The notes below the pieces were generated by a model. That model had not been told where the DNA came from. It did not search any database and worked only from the letters and a program-made list of their open reading frames with translations. DNA of 64,000 nt from Occallatibacter savannae (GTDB lineage Bacteria; Acidobacteriota; Terriglobia; Terriglobales; Acidobacteriaceae): contig NZ_QFFY01000003.1 of the NCBI RefSeq assembly GCF_003131205.1, positions 310,001-374,000 on the forward strand, given 5' to 3'. Position numbers and translations under genes: made by a program. Shown piece after piece: positions 31,878 through 39,684 of this stretch (position 1 is its first letter; each line of letters starts with the position of its first letter).

Positions 31878-34800
31878 ATGAAAAAGATCACTTTAGCCGC
31901 GATCTCCCTGTTCCTGTTTGCTCTAGTGGCGCCCGTCGCAGCGATTGCGCAGGCCACGGCAAGCGCGACCATCGTTGGGAGCGCAACGGATGCATCCGGA
32001 GCGGTGGTAGGGGCCCATGTGACGGCAACCAGCAAGGCCACGGGCGCCACCCGCACCACAGTTGTGAACACATCGGGGGACTTTCGCTTTGATCAGGTTG
32101 CGCCCGGATCGTACACGATCAGGGTCACCAAAGACGGGTATGCTACCTACGAGCAAAACGTAGATTTGCTGGTCGGCCAGACGGCCACCGTGGCAGCAGT
32201 GATGAAGGTTGGCCAGACCAGCCAGGTGGTTGAAGTTCATGCAGCCGATGTTGTGATCGATCTGGCGAAGACCGAGGTCGCGCAGCAGATCTCGCCGCAG
32301 GAAGTCGACCAGCTGCCGATGCTCGGCCGGGACTCTGCGAACCTCGCCTATCTGGTTCCGGGCGTTAAGGCGGCTGATTCCTACGACCCGACGAAGAACC
32401 GTTCCGCTGTTCTGTCTGTGAACGGAGCCAGCGGCCGCAACGTGAACGTGACGGTCAACGGCGTGGACAACAAGGACAACACGGTTGGCGGCACGGTCAT
32501 GCAGGTACCCCTGGAGGCTGTGGAAGAGTTCAACATCAGCACGCAGCGCTTCTCGGCCGCGAATGGCCGTTCAGAGGGCGCGGTGATCAACCTGATCACG
32601 AAGAGCGGCACCAATCAACTCCACGGCTCATTGTTTTCGTTCTTCCGCGATCAGGCTCTCAATTCTGACCAGAAGACGGCGAACGGCGACGGAACGTACA
32701 CCCTGAACAATTCTCCTTATGCGCGCCAGCAGTTCGGCGGGAGCTTCGGAGGTCCAATTGCGAAGGACAAGCTCTTCGCCTTCTTCGCGTACGAGCGGCA
32801 GCGCGAGCACACCTCGATTACCGACAGCGCCGGCTTTGTCAGCGAGATCTCACTTCTCACCGGTATCGGCGCCGTACCCGCGACCGTAATCCCCACGCCG
32901 TTCTTCGATACGCGATACAACGGCCGCATGGACTATCTGCTCAACCAGGCGAACAAGATGTCGTTCAGCTACACGTCGCAAGGCAATAACTCGAACAACG
33001 ACCAGTCTGCCGGCAATGGGGATCTGACCAGCGGCAACACTACGACGAACCAGCTGCAGCTGGCCAGTTTCAACTGGGGCTCGACGATCTCTCAGACCCT
33101 GGTGAATCAATTCACGGCCGGATATCAGTACTGGAACAACAAGATTCTCGCGACCTCACAGCTCCCCAACCTTAACTTCAACGGCGGAGCAACTATTGGA
33201 ACAAACGGCAACGTGCCGCAGCAGAGCTTCCAACGCAAGTGGCAGATGCGGGACGACATCAGCAAGGTGATCGGCAAGCACACGGTTTCTACCGGCGTCG
33301 ACTACATCTGGGAGCAGGCTCTCGGCGGATACTTCAAGTTCAACACGCCGATCCAGGTGGATTTCAACATCGATCCTTCGGATCTGGGAAGCACGCCTGA
33401 CCAGGTAGCCAAGGCCCTCGGTTCAACCAAGGGATTGGTGAATGACATCATCTTCGCTACGGGCGATCCCGCCACGAACGTTCCCAATGGCACCAAGCAG
33501 CTCGGACTGTACGTGCAGGATGACTGGAAGGCGACTCGCAGGCTCACGCTGAACCTAGGCGTGCGCTACGACCGCGACTTCAACATGGTGGAAGCGAACA
33601 CGATCGGCACGAGCCGCACCTACCTGGAATTGAAGGCAGCATCAGCCTTCAACTCGAGCCTGCTCCCGTTTGTGAACAAGATCGCTTCCGATGACGCATT
33701 GAACTTCAGCCCGCGCGTTGGCTTTGCCTACGATGTTTTCGGCAAAGGTACGGATGTAGTCCGCGGTGGATTTGGCCTGTATTACGGTGACATCTTCCAG
33801 AACATTCCGATCTTCATGGAGCAGCAGCACAACCCGTTCATCTACCAGGCATATGAATACGACCTCGGTGATGGGCAGGTGCTCCCTGGCTATACGAACA
33901 CCACGGTGGATGACTTCACCTACACTCAGGCGAACATCAACCAGGTGCTTTCTAACCTGCCGCCTCCGTCGAAGGATCTGCTGCCTGGCTCGACCGGCTT
34001 CTACATCGATCCGAACTACAAGAACCCGGTCACGGAAGAGTTCAACGCCGGCTGGGCACACTCCTTCAACAACATCTCTTCGCTCGAAGTCGATTACGTG
34101 CACGTTCTGGGACTGCACGAGAATAAGACTCGTTTGATCAATCCGAAGCTGCCGCTGGTCACGAATGGCGTTGTCGATTACACGAAGAGCTATCGTCCGC
34201 TGACTGCCGCATTTCAGGCGGCCGAAGTGCCGGTGCTCGGTTCTGTGCGCGATGAAAGCTCGATCGGGCGTTCACGGTATGACGGTTTGAACGTCAGCTA
34301 TAAACAGCGCCTTTCGCATCGCTTCAGCCTGAATGCCAGTTACACGCTCGCCTGGGCTTACGGCTACGATGAGAATCCCTATCACAGCTATGCCAAGGAT
34401 CCGTTGAAGCAGCTGAACCCGCGGGACTGGGGTCCGAACCCGAACGACGAGCGGCACCACATCTCTGTAAGCGGGATCATCAAGCTTCCTGCGGGCTTTG
34501 ACTTCGCACCGATCCTGCAGTATGGCTCGGCGCGGCCTTACGACATCACCTCGCCGAAGGATTACACCGGGTACGGCAACCGGTCGGCTCTTTACGGCGT
34601 GCTGGTGCCGGTGAACGATCAGACCAACTACACCTACGCCCTTACGTCAGGACTGAGCGCAGCCCAGTTGCGCGCGGGATATTTCGGAGGGACGCTGACT
34701 ACGGCGAAGTGGGATCCGCTGCGAGGCGATCCAACCTTCAACCTGGATGCCCGTCTTGCCAAGAACATCAAGTTCCGCGAGCGCCTGAATCTGCAGCTGA

Positions 34801-34964
34801 TTGCTCAGGCATTCGACCTGACCAACCGGGCAAACTACGGAAGCAACTTTGGAACCAACATTGGATCTTCCAACTACCGGAAGCCGGTGGGCTGGCTGAA
34901 CCCGAACAGCTCGATCACTCCTCGTTCGTTGATTGGAGAGTTTGGGTTCCGGTTCAGCTTCTAA
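31878..34964 (+). CDS. Oar-like TonB-dependent receptor with carboxypeptidase-regulatory N-domain
   Basis: 1028 residues. A signal peptide (MKKITLAAISLFLFALVAPVAAIAQ) is followed by a carboxypeptidase regulatory-like/CnaB domain (about 30-110: IVGSATDASGAVVGAHVTATSK, GDFRFDQVAPGSYTIRVTKDGY), a plug domain (about 115-250: LPMLGRDSANLAYLVPGV, VNGASGRNVNVTVNGVDNKDN, GRSEGAVINLITKSGTNQLHG), and a 22-strand outer-membrane barrel ending in EFGFRFSF, whose terminal aromatic residue is the usual BAM signal. The class is expanded in acidobacteria and may import saccharides or other large substrates. It is a single-gene unit closed by a terminator. Confidence 0.93.
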   Translation: MKKITLAAISLFLFALVAPVAAIAQATASATIVGSATDASGAVVGAHVTATSKATGATRTTVVNTSGDFRFDQVAPGSYTIRVTKDGYATYEQNVDLLVGQTATVAAVMKVGQTSQVVEVHAADVVIDLAKTEVAQQISPQEVDQLPMLGRDSANLAYLVPGVKAADSYDPTKNRSAVLSVNGASGRNVNVTVNGVDNKDNTVGGTVMQVPLEAVEEFNISTQRFSAANGRSEGAVINLITKSGTNQLHGSLFSFFRDQALNSDQKTANGDGTYTLNNSPYARQQFGGSFGGPIAKDKLFAFFAYERQREHTSITDSAGFVSEISLLTGIGAVPATVIPTPFFDTRYNGRMDYLLNQANKMSFSYTSQGNNSNNDQSAGNGDLTSGNTTTNQLQLASFNWGSTISQTLVNQFTAGYQYWNNKILATSQLPNLNFNGGATIGTNGNVPQQSFQRKWQMRDDISKVIGKHTVSTGVDYIWEQALGGYFKFNTPIQVDFNIDPSDLGSTPDQVAKALGSTKGLVNDIIFATGDPATNVPNGTKQLGLYVQDDWKATRRLTLNLGVRYDRDFNMVEANTIGTSRTYLELKAASAFNSSLLPFVNKIASDDALNFSPRVGFAYDVFGKGTDVVRGGFGLYYGDIFQNIPIFMEQQHNPFIYQAYEYDLGDGQVLPGYTNTTVDDFTYTQANINQVLSNLPPPSKDLLPGSTGFYIDPNYKNPVTEEFNAGWAHSFNNISSLEVDYVHVLGLHENKTRLINPKLPLVTNGVVDYTKSYRPLTAAFQAAEVPVLGSVRDESSIGRSRYDGLNVSYKQRLSHRFSLNASYTLAWAYGYDENPYHSYAKDPLKQLNPRDWGPNPNDERHHISVSGIIKLPAGFDFAPILQYGSARPYDITSPKDYTGYGNRSALYGVLVPVNDQTNYTYALTSGLSAAQLRAGYFGGTLTTAKWDPLRGDPTFNLDARLAKNIKFRERLNLQLIAQAFDLTNRANYGSNFGTNIGSSNYRKPVGWLNPNSSITPRSLIGEFGFRFSF

Positions 34965-34987
34965 CCTGAGTCGCAGTACACCTGGAG

Positions 34988-35019
34988 AGGGCTGGCGTTC
35001 GCGCCGGCCCTTTCTTTTT
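34988..35019 (+). terminator. Rho-independent terminator of the TonB receptor
   Basis: AGGGCTGGCG, loop TTCG, CGCCGGCCCT (10-bp stem with a G-T pair) followed by TTTCTTTTT, 23 bp after the receptor stop. A textbook intrinsic terminator. Confidence 0.85.
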
Positions 35020-35141
35020 GCCCGTTACGGAAGAGATATACACAGCGATTCTGGAGTGGCATTCGTCACTTCGAAAAAAGAAAGTGCCGCTATACTGAGG
35101 ACACAAAAGCCCATTCAATCTCTTGTTGGTGGTAACGAGCT

Positions 35142-35498
35142 TTGCGTCTTCTGAAGAGAAGCTGGAAGTTTGCGGATGTGGCGGCTCTGTGCGCGATGGC
35201 AGCCTTGCTTGTCGTTAACAGCGGATTCGCCGTACGTTGCGGTGTGGAACAGCACCAGATGAACCGCCTGATCGCGCATGCGCAGCAGCGCCAGCAGGCC
35301 TGCCTAGCCCTTGGCCTCAAGTGGGAGGCGGACGATCAGGAGCGACAGTACAGGCCGGGCACGAGCGCGGGGACGAATGCGACCGTGGGGCCGATCTCCG
35401 GATTCGTGATGGATGTGACGGAGAACGAGTTCGGACATGCCGAGGGCCGCTGCCACGCAATCAGCGCGAGCTATAAGGAACTGATCGCGGAGTACTAG
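35142..35498 (+). CDS. Small secreted or membrane-anchored hypothetical protein
   Basis: 118 residues from a TTG start (MRLLKRSWKFADVAALCAM). One hydrophobic helix (ADVAALCAMAALLVVNSGFAV) acts as signal or anchor. The rest is charged, with two Cys (VRCGVEQ and QACLALGL) plus a Cys near the end (GRCHAIS) that could form disulfides outside the cytoplasm. A possible -10 element TATACT lies at 35091-35096. No family recognised; the non-ATG start lowers confidence. Confidence 0.5.
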   Translation: MRLLKRSWKFADVAALCAMAALLVVNSGFAVRCGVEQHQMNRLIAHAQQRQQACLALGLKWEADDQERQYRPGTSAGTNATVGPISGFVMDVTENEFGHAEGRCHAISASYKELIAEY

Positions 35499-35544
35499 GT
35501 CTGTGCGGCGGATTGAGATCGAATTCGTCTGGGCCGGAGGCAGT

Positions 35545-36693
35545 TCAGGCGCAGGCTGACGGCCCGGGCTGGGTTCGCAACGCTGGAATGAGAAGAGCCA
35601 TCAGCAGGATTCCACCCGGGATGATCATCATGCCGGAGCGAATGCTCGCGGTGTGGGCGGAGATGAATCCGGCCAACCAGGGGAGGACCGATCCTCCGAA
35701 GCCAGCGGTGAAGAGGATCCATCGAGAGTCCGCAGAGTGGCGCGCGCGCGCAAAGAATCCGGAGAGTACAAGCGGATAGGTGGGAGCGAGCGAGACGCCG
35801 AGGATAAACATGGCGGCATTGCGCAGCGCCACGCTCGGGGCGAATACGAGCAGAAAAGCGGCAACCGTACCCGACGCAATGACGGCTTTGTAGATTCGCA
35901 TCGGTTCCGTGCGAAGAAGAAGAAGAGAACAGACGCCTCGCGAGAGCAGGAAGCCAACCCAGTAGAAGGAAGACGAGGCGGCCGCGAGCACGAGCCCGCT
36001 GTTCTCAGTGCGCAGGGCGTAGGTAGGAAGCCAACTGGCAACGGTGTTCTCGATTCCGACCTGAAGGAAAGCGGCGAAAGCGAAGACGAGCACGAGGCGG
36101 AGTGCCGCAACGTTGTTGTCGACCGGAGAAGTGAGGACCGGAGCGGGCTGATCCTTGAGAGCGAGGGCGCAAGCCAGGGCTGCACAGACCGCGGCGACGG
36201 CGAACACCACGTAGGCCGTGCGGTAATCGTGGTGCACGAGAATGCGCGCTGCAATGAGCGGAGCGGCGAGAGCACCGACGCTCCACGAAAAGTTGAGGAA
36301 CGTGAGGATAGATGCGCAGCGATCGGCGAAGTTTGCGCCGACGAAGAGCGTCACGGCCGACATGGGGGCGCCGACGCTCACTCCGAGCAGAAAGAACATT
36401 GGATTGAGAAGAACGCGAGGACTGGCTGAGACGGCCAGACACGTTGCGGCCATCGCGACGAAGCCAATGGTCATCGTGCGCGCGTAATTGCGCCGGCAGA
36501 GCAGCGCTCCGACGGAGGTTCCCGCGAAATAGAGCAGGAAGAGCAGTCCGGATTCGGAGTCGCTGAGGTGATAGCGGGCGGAGAGCGACGGCAGCAAAGC
36601 GCCGCCGACTACGTGGAGAATTGCGGTAAGCACAAAGACCGGGTGCAGGATCGCGATGGCCCGGGTGGACGATATCGGAACAGCTGAGGACAT
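35545..36693 (-). CDS. Major facilitator superfamily transporter
   Basis: About 382 residues starting at MSSAVPISSTRAIAIL; an upstream in-frame ATG at 36741 would overlap the LacI gene. Twelve hydrophobic helices are discernible, with LSDSESGLLFLLYFAGTSVGALLCRR (motif A region after helix 2), GVSVGAPMSAVTLFVGANFAD, SWSVGALAAPLIAARIL and GVSLAPTYPLVLSGFFARAR. The pattern resembles the FucP/sugar-permease type of MFS. Together with the LacI repressor immediately upstream in the same direction, it is probably a regulated sugar transporter. Confidence 0.86.
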   Translation of the reverse strand: MSSAVPISSTRAIAILHPVFVLTAILHVVGGALLPSLSARYHLSDSESGLLFLLYFAGTSVGALLCRRNYARTMTIGFVAMAATCLAVSASPRVLLNPMFFLLGVSVGAPMSAVTLFVGANFADRCASILTFLNFSWSVGALAAPLIAARILVHHDYRTAYVVFAVAAVCAALACALALKDQPAPVLTSPVDNNVAALRLVLVFAFAAFLQVGIENTVASWLPTYALRTENSGLVLAAASSSFYWVGFLLSRGVCSLLLLRTEPMRIYKAVIASGTVAAFLLVFAPSVALRNAAMFILGVSLAPTYPLVLSGFFARARHSADSRWILFTAGFGGSVLPWLAGFISAHTASIRSGMMIIPGGILLMALLIPALRTQPGPSACA

Positions 36694-36698
36694 CGGGC

Positions 36699-37772
36699 TC
36701 AGGCTCGCCGGGTTCGCGTTCTCTTCGGGTTCGGAGGGCAAGTGGATTCGCGTATGACGAGTTCTGGATGGATAGGGACAAACTCCGTGAAGGCTGCCTG
36801 CCCGCGGATTCGCTGCAAGAGGATCCGGGCGGCGGTGGTTCCCATCTGGTGCAGTGGCTGGCGGATGGTGGTGAGGCTCGGGTTGTGAAAGGCCGCGCTT
36901 TCGATGTCGTCGAATCCGACGATAGAGACGTCGTTGGGTACCTGCAAACCGTGGTTCACGAGAGCGCGAATCGCGCCGATGGCGGCGATGTCGTTGTAGC
37001 AGACGAGTGCAGTAAAGTCGGCACCGCGGAGGATCAGCTCGTTGGTAGGTTCATAGCCGAGTTCGGGGGTGGAGACGCGAAGCTTGAGCTGCACTGTTAA
37101 TTCGGGCGGAACCTGGAGCTTGAGATCGCGCGCGACGTTCATAAGGCATTCCCAACGATCGTCGGCGTCCGAGCTGTGGCTGCCTCCACGCATGAAGGCG
37201 ATTCTGCGATGGCCGAGCTGGTAGAGATGGCGCAGAGCGAGTTCAGCAGCGCGTTTCTGATCGAGGACAACGTTGGTGACGCCCTCGATTCTCTGGTGAC
37301 CGGCGACGGCGACGGCGGGGAGCGCTCCGACTCCTTTGTGGAGGGCTGTGTCGATGAAGACGAAACCTTCTACGGAGCGATCCATGAGGAGACGCGGATA
37401 CTCTTCGATCAGATCCGGCTTGCGGCGATGGCTTGCGGTGAGATAGAAGTAACCCTCTTCGATGAGGTGTTCTTCGACGCCGCTGAGAACCTGGGAGGCG
37501 TAGCTGTCGCTGAGTTCGGGAACGAGTACGCCGACGGTGAAGGTCTGGCGCTTGCGCAGGGACCGCGCAAAGAAGGAGGGGCGGTAGTCGAATTTTGCTG
37601 CGGCTTCAACGACGCGGTCACGCGTTTCCTGCGGGATGGATCGCACGCCGGGTGCGTTGTTCAGGACCAGCGAGATGGTGGCGGGCGAGAGGTTGAGGTA
37701 CTCGCCGAGTGTCCGCAGGCTGATGGGCTGACCCGGCTGAGGAGCCGCTCCTGGTTTGATTCGCTTGGGCAT
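36699..37772 (-). CDS. LacI-family transcriptional regulator
   Basis: 357 residues. The N-terminal HTH is SLRTLGEYLNLSPATISLVLNNAPGVRSIPQETRDRVVEAAAKFDYRPSFFARSLRK, with the hinge helix at its end. The periplasmic-binding-protein-like effector domain follows (VGVLVPELSDSYASQVLSGVEEHL, LALRHLYQLGHRRIAFMRGG, LVCYNDIAAIGAIRALVNHGLQVPNDVSIVGFDDIESAAFHNPSLTTIRQP). It should repress the transporter gene that starts 6 bp after its stop. A TGTT-AC-AACA element 8 bp upstream of its start (37781-37790) may be an autoregulatory operator. Confidence 0.94.
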   Translation of the reverse strand: MPKRIKPGAAPQPGQPISLRTLGEYLNLSPATISLVLNNAPGVRSIPQETRDRVVEAAAKFDYRPSFFARSLRKRQTFTVGVLVPELSDSYASQVLSGVEEHLIEEGYFYLTASHRRKPDLIEEYPRLLMDRSVEGFVFIDTALHKGVGALPAVAVAGHQRIEGVTNVVLDQKRAAELALRHLYQLGHRRIAFMRGGSHSSDADDRWECLMNVARDLKLQVPPELTVQLKLRVSTPELGYEPTNELILRGADFTALVCYNDIAAIGAIRALVNHGLQVPNDVSIVGFDDIESAAFHNPSLTTIRQPLHQMGTTAARILLQRIRGQAAFTEFVPIHPELVIRESTCPPNPKRTRTRRA

Positions 37773-37896
37773 GCACTCAATGTTGTAACACTCTAAGGCT
37801 CCTGGCTGCTCCCGGAAATGCAGGGTCGGGCGTATGTGCGTCTGGTGCGCTGGGGAGCTGATGATTACGGTAGACTGGAAGAACTTAGCGCGCCGC

Positions 37897-37986
37897 GGAG
37901 GGATGGGTGAGCGGTTGAAACCGGCGGTCTTGAAAACCGTTGTACTCGAAAGGGTACCGGGGGTTCGAATCCCTCTCCCTCCGCCA
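37897..37986 (+). tRNA. tRNA-Ser (UGA)
   Basis: 90 nt. Acceptor stem GGAGGGA pairs with TCCCTCC, discriminator G, and CCA is encoded. The anticodon loop CTTGAAA gives UGA (serine). The long variable arm (about 15 nt) is typical of tRNA-Ser, and the T arm is GGGGG-TTCGAAT-CCCTC. Its 3' end is duplicated downstream as an apparent integration scar. Confidence 0.97.
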
Positions 37987-38395
37987 TATAGTCCTGATGT
38001 TCGACGGCCGCCAGAGAAAAGCCAGAATTCCTCCTAGTTTCCGGGCAAATTTGCGCATGTTCGCTCCCGAAAGGGACTGGAGAATATGCGCTAGAACACA
38101 CAAAGGCGAGAAAAATCTCTCTTTTCTCTGTTCGGGATTTCGGCAGTCCCTTTCCGAGTACGAAAGGGACCAGAGAAAAGGGTACCGAACCTTCGAATCC
38201 TGCTCGCTCCGCCATCAAGCCCTTTAAGTGACTAGCTAACAGAGAAGTTCTCCAATTCCCTCTCGTTTCCGGGCGAACTCGCGAGTGTGCGCACCCCGAA
38301 AGGGATGAGAGAAGTGCCCTTGAGCACCCGAGGGCCTCGAAAACGGCTCCTTTCTCTGTTTGTGATTTCAGCAGTCCGTTCTGAAGTCGGAAGGG
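37951..38395. repeat. Tandem degenerate repeat, period 228 bp, containing tRNA-Ser 3' end
   Basis: The first unit starts in the tRNA T arm (AGGGTACCG...CTCCGCCA, 37951-37986) and runs to about 38178. The second starts at 38179. Shared landmarks in both: GTTTCCGGGC, CCCGAAAGGGA, TCTCTGTT, GATTTC-GCAGTCC. The units are diverged and the second lacks a third tRNA end. The pattern suggests successive integrations or an ancient tandem duplication at the tRNA gene. No gene is supported in 37987-38553. Confidence 0.65.
38179..38214 (+). repeat. Degenerate copy of tRNA-Ser 3' end (putative attachment-site scar)
   Basis: 36 bp that match the tRNA-Ser 3' end at 29 of 36 positions, with AGGGTACCG, TTCGAATCC and CTCCGCCA conserved and differences in the T-stem and acceptor regions. 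Mismatches destroy the T stem, so it is not a functional tRNA piece. Confidence 0.65.
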
Positions 38396-38553
38396 GTTGC
38401 GGGGACTCATCATTTCGTGGATGACCGGAAGGCGAACGACCTAGATGAATCTAACCGCCTTCGAGTCCGAAGCTTCCTCTGCGGGTTCCGAATAGGCAAT
38501 ATTGCAGGTGTGAAAACAACGGGACTGCTAGACTTGTGGGAGAGGGTGGACCT

Positions 38554-39684
38554 GTGGCACGGTCGGACTTGCTGTTAAATCTGGTCAAAGCTGGGTTCAG
38601 CGGAGAGCGCGAACTTTTTACGAAGACCGTTGAAGCAGTGATCGCCGAGGAGCGATCCAAGAGCCATCATGTCTTGGCTGACTCGCTTACAGCAGCGGTA
38701 ACGCATCCACCCAAAGGACCTAACGCGCCGCTTCACGTCGTTGTAAAGAGTTCGAACGCTGAAGTGCTGCTTGAACAGCAACCGGACATTTCCCTGTCCG
38801 AATTGGTGCTCCCGGAATCGGTTTCCGTCCTCGCAAATCAGCTCATCGAGGAACAACAACGAGCCGACTTGCTGCGCTCCTACAATTTGGAACCGAGAAG
38901 CCGCGTGCTTTTGACCGGCCCACCAGGTAATGGAAAAACCTCTTTGGCGGAGGCAATTGCGACTGCCCTCTCGGTGCCTTTTCTCATCGTGCGGTACGAA
39001 AGAGTTGTGAATAGCTACCTTGGCGAGACTGCGAAACGTCTGCAGGAGGTTTTTCAGTACGCACGGATGCACCAGTGCGTACTGTTCTTCGATGAATTCG
39101 ACGCACTTGCCAAGGAGCGCGAAGATCGCCAAGAATCAGGCGAGATCAAACGTGTTCTTAATTCCTTGCTTCTTGAGGTTGATCGTCTGCCTAGCTATGT
39201 TGTCCTAGTTGCAGCGACAAATCATCCCGACTTGCTAGATCGTGCCGTATGGAGACGCTTCCAGATTCGGGCCAATCTACCTTTGCCAACACGAGACCAA
39301 ATTGCACAATGGTTTGATCTCTTGTCGTCCCGTTTCCCGCAGCTCAACTTGTCGAAAGCCAAGCGATCTTTTTCTCAATTGGCTGGTGCGAGCTACTCGG
39401 AATTAGAGGACGTGGCACAGAATGTTTTGCGGAGATGTGTGCTGGATGGAAGCACACATCCGCATCGGGTTCTTCAAGAGCAGATTAAGCTTTGGAGTCT
39501 GAGCCATCCCAATAGGAGTGCTCAACGAAATGGCAACTCTGCCCATTCTAGTTTTTCCAACCCACGAGGTAGCCGCACGAGCAAGAAAAGGCAGCGGCGC
39601 ACCAAAGATCCATCTTCCAACTCCCGAGCGACAACGAGAACGGCTCGCTCCGCAGATCCAGCGACTCGAACGAGCATTCGCTGA
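38554..39684 (+). CDS. ietA: IetA-like AAA ATPase (ATPase of an IetA-IetS pair)
   Basis: 376 residues from GTG 38554 (ribosome-binding site GAGGGTGGA). The MARSDLLLNLVKAGFSGERELF start and HHVLADSL motif are characteristic of IetA-type ATPases. Walker A GPPGNGKTS has its Lys at about 128, Walker B VLFFDEFDA its Asp/Glu at 180-181, and ATNHPDLLDRAVWRRF is the sensor-1/arginine-finger region. In Agrobacterium pTiC58, ietA is the protective partner of the protease gene ietS in a plasmid stability system; similar pairs were found in defence surveys. The last 50 residues (RTSKKRQRRTKDPSS...) overlap ietS in another frame by 155 bp and look unconserved. Confidence 0.85.
   Translation: MARSDLLLNLVKAGFSGERELFTKTVEAVIAEERSKSHHVLADSLTAAVTHPPKGPNAPLHVVVKSSNAEVLLEQQPDISLSELVLPESVSVLANQLIEEQQRADLLRSYNLEPRSRVLLTGPPGNGKTSLAEAIATALSVPFLIVRYERVVNSYLGETAKRLQEVFQYARMHQCVLFFDEFDALAKEREDRQESGEIKRVLNSLLLEVDRLPSYVVLVAATNHPDLLDRAVWRRFQIRANLPLPTRDQIAQWFDLLSSRFPQLNLSKAKRSFSQLAGASYSELEDVAQNVLRRCVLDGSTHPHRVLQEQIKLWSLSHPNRSAQRNGNSAHSSFSNPRGSRTSKKRQRRTKDPSSNSRATTRTARSADPATRTSIR

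Noticed and set aside
37865-38413. 182-codon minus-strand open frame across the tRNA-Ser, with peptides like MAEGEGFEPPVPFRV
   Set aside because: It is the antisense of the tRNA and of the duplicated tRNA end; such peptides are a well-known annotation artefact.
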